From: Polydactylus sextarius | Taxonomy: Eukaryota; Chordata; Actinopteri; Polynemidae | Direction: 5' to 3' | Assembly: GCA_016801845.1 (NCBI GenBank) | Contig: CM028922.1 | Span: 2,695,001 to 2,759,000, forward strand | DNA length: 64,000 nucleotides | Shown here: positions 58,901 through 64,000 of the stretch, in pieces | How the letters are laid out: each line of letters starts with the position of its first letter | How positions within the stretch are numbered: position 1 is the first letter of the stretch | The notes under the pieces: generated by a model | Seen by the model: only the letters and a program-made list of their open reading frames with translations | The model's database searches: none | What the model was told of the DNA's origin: nothing | Made by a program: the position numbers and the translations under genes

Positions 58901-61900
58901 ATCCATACAGCATTGATTACTCATATGTACTTGATACAGCGCCAGTTGAGAGCCCTGGCACTTCACTTGTCCTTAAGTAATTTAATAGTTTCAGGAAAAA
59001 TGATGTTCTCATTGTTTTTAGTATATTAATAGATCTATAATTGAAGGCTATAAAACTTATGTTACCATTTTTGGGTAAAGGTATATTTTTAGACTCTTTC
59101 CATAGTTCTGGAAGTCCCACTGAGTAAACATTTATTAAGAATTTGACATATTGGTTTGGAAAGTTGCCTAAAAAATTCCATTCTCATTATCTATACCAGA
59201 AGATGTCTCATCTGGGAGCAACATCTCTTTAACTTTGTATTAGTTAGCCTTATCAAAAGCAAAACAACAATCCATTGAAATACTGTTTTGAGATTGTCTC
59301 ATTGATCTTAATCTATCTGTTTTGTTGATAAAGAAGTTAAGAGATTAGTCACATCATATGGCCTGGGAGGATCTGATTTACATATTTCACATACTTTTAA
59401 AAGCTGTGTCACTTCTTACACAGAACTTTTTCCATATCATTTACAAAGCTATAACTTTCTTTTTTTAAAAAATATGCTTCCTTTAACTGGTCCACCTATC
59501 GTCAGTGTTAATCCCAACTCCTTTGCCCAGTGGAATTCTACAGCAACATTACACCAATATGAGACATAGTGTAAATACACTTCATGTTGAGTCAGCTATT
59601 AAGTGGAAGAGTAAATATAAACAGCAAATGAATTATGCTCTTCACAAAGGTAAAACTCTTTGAAAAGTTTTGCTTTTATCCTTATATTTACCTAAGTGCC
59701 CTTAAGTGCAATGAATGTGGTATGCACTTAAGGCAAAAGATGATGCATGTAGTTTTACAGAATAATGTCACACAAAATGAAGTTTTTAGTTTTAGAAATG
59801 ACCACAAACATTTTACAGACAGGCTGTTTTGTGTTTATGACGTATTGAACAGAAAAAAGTATTTCTATTACTGACTATTGACCGACCTTACCAAATTTCT
59901 GCTCTTGTGCCGACAGCATTCATTTTATTTGCTTTTGCGAGGCAGGACAGCTTATTACTTTATAGATCGGTGCACATTTAATCAAAGAAGTGAAATCACA
60001 TAGCGTGCTGTTTTGTTGAAATGAAACTTTATCTAATGATCCTGGCACATCGAAAATTTGAGCAGAAGTTACAAAACCAGCAAGCGAGTCACAAAAACGT
60101 TCAAAATATCCAAAGAGGATCTAATTTGTGATAGTAAGGCCAATGTCATGTTTTGTTTCTGATAAATCACTGTTTCTGTATCCATTGTGTATCTATTTCC
60201 AAACCTTTCACAAGCCAAAGGAAGAAAAAATCAACTATCACTTCGGCATATGCAACAGATTATTGACTCTTCCAAGAGATGACTGAGCTTGTTGATGCCG
60301 TTTGCCAGGACCACCAGTCAGGCTCATAGAGAAAATTTGTTTGATGTGTTCATAAAATGAATGACAGTTTCACTGCTGGAGAGATATCTCATTGTGTTGA
60401 ATGATTGCAGTCATTAGTGCTGCTGTTAGTGTTTCCAGAGTCGAGACAAAACATTATGTCATGCATAGGGAGACATGAGAATACCTGAATAATCAAACGA
60501 AACATCAGGCTGACTTGAATGAGTGGCACCGATCCGATGTTATCAGAAAAAAAAAGAAAAAGTTGAAAGAGACTTTGTAATCAAAATAAGGGAAAAATAC
60601 TGAGCCAGTGTTTACAGGAACAGACACAGTATCTTTATTAATACAATACTCAGTATGTTTAGGCCTAATGTGAAGATTTGAATGTGTAATATCAAATATC
60701 ATATATGAATGAGATGGCCAAAGCAGGAGTCATCCACTGTTTATTTCACTCAGGAGTTCAATCAAATCAAATAAAATAAGTGTCATTTTACTACAGTGCA
60801 GCTTGCATGACTGTAAAAAAAAGTCCCCCAAAAAAAAAAAAAAAAAAAAAATGCTATATGACAATATTAAAACGTCTAGTAAAATGGATTTATTGGAACA
60901 GCACCTGTTTCTGCCCCTTATGTGGCTTACCATGACATTTATTCTATGGCAAAGTGAAGAAGTATGTTCATGACAATTGTTAAAAACGGAAAGAATAATG
61001 GAAAAACATGTTTTATTATACTGGTTATTGCATGAATCACTGTATTCTGACATAAAACATCCGACATCACCATGCACACAAAAACATTGTGGCTTGGCTT
61101 TTAGTGCGTCCACAATTGGAAGCTCAACTCAAAGAGCACTATACGCCCATAGCTGCATATTTGGGGTATTATACTGTTTATTTGCCTATTTCACTTTCCT
61201 AGACAACAACATCAACAACAGGGTCTGTAATCTCTCCTCTGTTGAACAAATGTAAATGAGCGGGAACTGAGGGAAAATTGAATGGAATGAGGAGATACCA
61301 GCACTATTCACAGCCATCAAAACGTCTTTATGCTCACACCATTCATAACTGTAACTCTGCAAATGCACAATACACGTGCCAAGGTTTCTAGACACAATAT
61401 TATCAAAAATCTGTTGTTTGCATCCAAATGAGCAAGTGTTGTTTTGATTTTCAGTTTCCAAGATGATTTGTAGTAAAGACAACTTTGATTCTTGTCTACA
61501 AAAGAAAACTATTCCTCTGATGCTCTTATGCAGAGCAAGGAGAGAAGTTACATTAAAAGTCTCTATTTATGTGGGTCTATAATGCCAACTGGTTTCAATC
61601 TCACAGGGTCAATTATTCCTCCTAATTCTGTTGGTTTTAGGGCCATTGCAATTGCCAATACACTTAAAAGAAATTCAACAGGGACCCAATTTTGAGCTCT
61701 GTTTTCCTGAACAATAACACTACATAAGCTCTTTTTTGGCTTGGAACGCTGCTGTTATTTGTAAAACTTTGCCATGGGGAAATGTGCATTCACTAGGAAG
61801 AGACTATCCTAATTGTAGCATTATTAACTTAATGTGAAATACTCTTTTTCCTATTGTTTTTTATTTTCCAGAGCCTATTTGGATGTGAAAGAGCTGAAAG

Positions 61901-63636
61901 AGATTCTGCAGTTGGATGGTTCAACTCACCTGAACGTCTTCTTTGCCAATTCCTCTGATGATGATCTGGCGGGGGCTGCCTCTTGGCCCTGGGACAAAGA
62001 AGCTCTCACACATTCGGGTAAAAGACAAATAAAAGCACATACATACTACATGCATGCTTGTGCACTCTCCATGCACCTTCTTAAGCATATGCACACATCC
62101 TTTCCTTGGCAGCCCAGATTGTTGATTTTGAGTAATTACAGTTCAAGCCCCAAGCAGTTTCTGTCTTCATCACAGCTCTAACAGGGAAGAAGGTGATAAT
62201 GAAGCTGAGGAGGCCCATGAATAATGCGCTGTCTGAGTCTTACTCCAGATCCACAATTACTTTACACTAAACTAGGAAAAGGCATTTGTGTTGTGTGAAT
62301 GCTTTGTTGAGCTTTTGCTGTGTTTACACCGTGTGTGTTACTTCTTCCTTTGTATTTCTTCAGGCGGTATTGTGCTGAATCCCTCCTTCTATGGTACATT
62401 CGGTCACACCGACACTATGGTCCATGAGGTCGGTCACAGCCTTGGCCTCTACCACGTGTTTCGAGGCATATCAGAGATCGAATCGTGTAATGACGCGTGT
62501 TTGGAAACTGAGCCCTCAATGGAGACTGGAGATCTGTGTGCAGACACCAACCCTACCCCCAAATACAAAGGCTGCCATGATCCAGAACCGGGCAACGAAA
62601 CCTGTGGCTGTCGGCATTTCACTCACACTCCATTTAACAACTACATGAGCTATGCAGGTGAGATGGGGCCGTCACGTGTGTTTTGCTTCTTACCTGGACG
62701 ATTTGTTGCAGTTATACCTCTCGTGCAAAAATGGACATATAGACATCTCTGTAGAGGAATGTGTTGGGTCTGTGTGCATACTGAGACAGGTGTGGAATTT
62801 AGCAGGAACCTTTCATGTGAAAAACACAGTGGGGGGCACATCTTTTCATGTCACTCACGTGTCAAATTAAATTTTTTGTTAATGAATGAGTTAAATTTAT
62901 ATTAAAAAAAACAACCTTTGTTAAGTCAGGGATTCATTTTATTAGTGGGATCAGAGTTGTGCAATATTTGAACACCTACTCCAGCCCTCGCTCTCCGCAC
63001 TGACCAGCAACCTCTTTTTTTTACCCACAGACGACGCCTGCACAGACTCTTTCACGCTGAACCAGGTGGCTAGAATGCACTGCTACCTGGACCTCATGTA
63101 CCAGACCTGGCAACCCTCCGCTAAACCTCCTCCAGTGCCAATGGCACCGCAAGTGGTTGAGCAGCATCATAATTCCATCACCCTGGAATGGTTTCCACCC
63201 ATTTCTGGACACTTTTACGACAGGTGAAATGAGCTAGATGAGTTGCCAAACAGATGCTAGTGTGTGTCTGGTGATAGGAAGAGTTTATACAGACTAACTG
63301 TGCTGATTATTGTAATGATAGTGTAATTTAACATTAAATGATTTGTTTATGAGCTAAACCCTAAAACTGAGCCAGGATGCACCATTTAAAAATGTTGTTA
63401 AACTTGCCCCACGTGTCCCATTATTATAATGACTGTATTTTCATATACTATATAAGTAATGTGTATTTGGCTTGTATCTAAGTTGGTTGCTGTGCTTGTG
63501 TGTTGGTTTCCTAGAGAAGTGGGATCAGTGTGTGATAAATGCACAGAGAGGGGGATTCTACTGCAGTACGCCTCCAACTCCTCCTCCCCACGACCGTGTG
63601 CTCCTTCTGGACACTGGTCCCCGCGAGAAGCTGAAG
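46533..63636 (+). CDS. pappa: Pappalysin-1, 5' part (six exons; gene continues past the window)
   Basis: Secreted metzincin metalloprotease. PAPP-A cleaves IGFBP-4 and IGFBP-5 and so frees IGF; stanniocalcins inhibit it. Six exons join at good GT/AG sites into about 750 residues, near half of the roughly 1,600 usual for the family. In order: signal peptide (1-24), basic propeptide with RQRRR at 70-74, laminin-G-like region (about 88-290), two Lin12/Notch repeats (about 419-480), and the catalytic domain with H568-E-V-G-H572-S-L-G-L-Y-H578 and Met-turn M642 in YMSYA. CCP/Sushi modules and the third LNR would lie beyond 64000. Segments such as NGAQV, KCKVLM and ALNHNYRG fit PAPPA rather than PAPPA2. 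Whether it is the a or b fish paralogue cannot be told. Confidence 0.95.
46924..52412 (+). other. pappa intron 1
   Basis: About 5.5 kb, AT-rich. It holds T-rich tracts (about 47741-47756 and 48919-48939), a degenerate CA/CACT repeat at about 49537-49600, and CpG-richer sequence at about 47360-47900 just after exon 1. No exon is seen. Confidence 0.7.
52413..53517 (+). CDS. pappa: pappa exon 2: LamG-like region, LNR1 and LNR2
   Basis: 1,105 nt, acceptor ttttctctctag, donor gtaaga, residues 131-498. It encodes LYDKCFY, DPRFFFSLKTDRAHK, VNGAQVGVS, TKCKVLMIGGNALNHNYRG and CGQTVCDNVEVI. Two Lin12/Notch repeats follow: CDISKVGDDSCDPECNH with DAGDC, and NGVCDPECNW with DLGDC. LNRs bind calcium and help substrate choice. 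A Gly-rich stretch (about residues 300-325) looks longer than in human. Confidence 0.95.
58051..58300 (+). repeat. Dispersed repeat, copy 2
   Basis: Same orientation and word order as the copy near 3306-3560, including 'gacttttaaattgcttcctt', 'gctatgtt' and 'gggcttattt'. The two copies are diverged. Confidence 0.6.
58397..58620. repeat. (CTTT)n, (CA)n and A-rich low-complexity block
   Basis: Four CTTT units, a short CACA run, then AAC/AAAC-rich sequence with several A9-13 runs. On the minus strand this T-rich block lies just past the LINE remnant and could be part of its 3' end. Confidence 0.6.
58630..59340 (-). mobile_element. Decayed LINE (non-LTR) reverse transcriptase fragment
   Basis: Reading the minus strand with frame changes, motifs of a non-LTR reverse transcriptase appear in the right order: LPDETSSGID, WKESKNIPLPKNG then NYRSINIL, then a PQG...LLFSNFTTDLPNVV block, then YADKFVLIGPK, where the catalytic YADD is changed. 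Several stops and shifts break it, so it is inactive. An endonuclease part and 3' end were not identified. The exact clade is uncertain. Confidence 0.7.
61872..62017 (+). CDS. pappa: pappa exon 3
   Basis: 146 nt, acceptor tattttccag, donor gtaaaa, residues 499-548. It encodes AYLDVKELKEILQLDGSTHL, FFANSSDDDLAGAASWPWDK and EALTHS, a conserved early part of the pappalysin catalytic domain. Confidence 0.95.
62018..62363 (+). other. pappa intron 3
   Basis: 346-base intron, AT-rich with 'cacata' words. Nothing further is seen. Confidence 0.8.
62364..62657 (+). CDS. pappa: pappa exon 4: catalytic zinc site and Met-turn
   Basis: 294 nt, acceptor atttcttcag, donor gtgaga, residues 548-646. HEVGHSLGLYH (62423-62455) is the intact HExxHxxGxxH zinc site: His 568, 572 and 578 as ligands and Glu 569 as catalytic base. 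Then SCNDACLETEPSMETGDLC and the Met-turn YMSYA with M642. All key residues are present, so the enzyme should be active. Confidence 0.97.
62658..63030 (+). other. pappa intron 4
   Basis: 373-base intron. The exon 4 frame reads through part of it by chance. Nothing else is seen. Confidence 0.8.
63031..63223 (+). CDS. pappa: pappa exon 5
   Basis: 193 nt, acceptor ttacccacag, donor gtgaaa, residues 646-710. It encodes DDACTDSFTLNQVARMHCYL, then LMYQTWQPSAKPPPVPMAPQ and ITLEWFPPISGHFYD, matching the end of the catalytic domain and the start of the next region in PAPPA. Confidence 0.96.
63515..63636 (+). CDS. pappa: pappa exon 6 (last in window)
   Basis: 122 nt, acceptor ttggtttcctag, donor gtacag, residues 710-750 plus one base. 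It encodes REVGSVCDKCTERGILLQYA then SNSSSPRPCAPSGHWSPREA, matching human PAPPA. The donor gtacag is weaker than the others, but frame and similarity support it. Confidence 0.9.
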
Positions 63637-64000
63637 GTACAGCCTATATCACACACCCACAGTCTGTTATTGGACTATTGTCACTGAAAGGCGGTAGGCG
63701 AAGTTGGACTGGGGATCATGTGGGGATCATGTGCACCATTAGTGACACTTTCTAACTGTAAATATTATTCCCTTTTTTTATTTTTAACTGCATAATGACG
63801 GTCACTTTTGACTCAGTCTCTTATTATAGAAAGCTGTTTCTCCTAAAAACAAATTCAATGTGAAGACTAAGACAAAAATCCATTTTTCATCCACAGTTTA
63901 CCATACAATAACACGATTTGAGGTTTTGCCTTTTGTTGATTTTCTGAGTCAATACTCCAACGTACAAAAAAAAAAAATTCAGTCAATGACTCAACTTCAA
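63637..64000 (+). other. pappa intron 6, cut by the window end
   Basis: AT-rich intronic sequence with a T-run and an A12 run near the edge. No further exon is seen before 64000. Confidence 0.75.

Larger units (their letters stand above)
53518..61871 (+). other. pappa intron 2
   Basis: About 8.4 kb. The first half (to about 57 kb) is fairly complex sequence with few repeats; 56030-56280 has an enhancer-like texture. The second half holds the dispersed repeat copy at 58.05 kb, A-rich tracts at 58.47-58.60 kb and a decayed LINE fragment on the minus strand. No exon is seen. Confidence 0.65.

Noticed and set aside
1..64000. CRISPR arrays, bacterial operons, rRNA or complete tRNA genes
   Set aside because: None seen; the sequence is vertebrate nuclear DNA. 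The only tRNA-like piece is the partial SINE-like segment near 18.3 kb.

Overview
The window is nuclear DNA from a vertebrate, almost certainly a ray-finned (teleost) fish. It carries intron-split genes with GT/AG junctions, AT-rich introns, long CA/TG/TA microsatellites, and repeats of fish type (a Tc1-like MITE, hAT-like fragments, a decayed LINE). The encoded proteins resemble vertebrate ZNF618 and PAPPA. All identifications come from reading the sequence and from remembered family sequences; no search was run.

Layout. (1) 1-6622: non-coding, with microsatellites, a G-rich tract, a perfect 46-bp palindrome, repeat fragments and a small CpG-richer patch near 1.75-1.94 kb. (2) 6650-26893, plus strand: a znf618-like gene. 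I could join 12 constitutive coding exons and one probable 45-nt cassette exon into an open frame of 894 codons (909 with the cassette). It encodes four C2H2 fingers, each on its own exon, then a long hAT-transposase-derived C-terminal half. An upstream exon may be missing. (3) 26894 to about 32105: probable long 3' UTR with a first poly(A) signal at 27470 and a strong distal one at 32083. (4) About 32.1-46.3 kb: intergenic, with an interrupted CTG repeat inside a short poly-leucine ORF behind a TATA-like box, two CTCF-like motifs, several hairpins and some blocks that look like conserved non-coding elements. (5) 46533 to beyond the window end, plus strand: the 5' half of a pappalysin-1 (pappa) gene. 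Six exons give about 750 residues: signal peptide, basic propeptide, laminin-G-like region, two Lin12/Notch repeats, and the metzincin zinc site HEVGHSLGLYH. The rest of the protein lies past 64000.

The two genes have no evident functional link: one is a nuclear, probably chromatin-bound zinc-finger protein, the other a secreted protease that releases IGF from IGFBP-4/5. They are tandem neighbours on the same strand, about 19.6 kb apart from stop to start codon. In human, as I recall, both lie on 9q32-q33 but are separated by other genes, so this looks like a compacted or rearranged version of that neighbourhood.

The observations I would follow up first are: the run of phase 1-1 exons in znf618 with a CTCF-like motif inside its cassette exon; the 46-bp perfect palindrome; the CTG repeat with its poly-Leu micro-ORF; and the large fold-back repeat near 8.5-9.0 kb.
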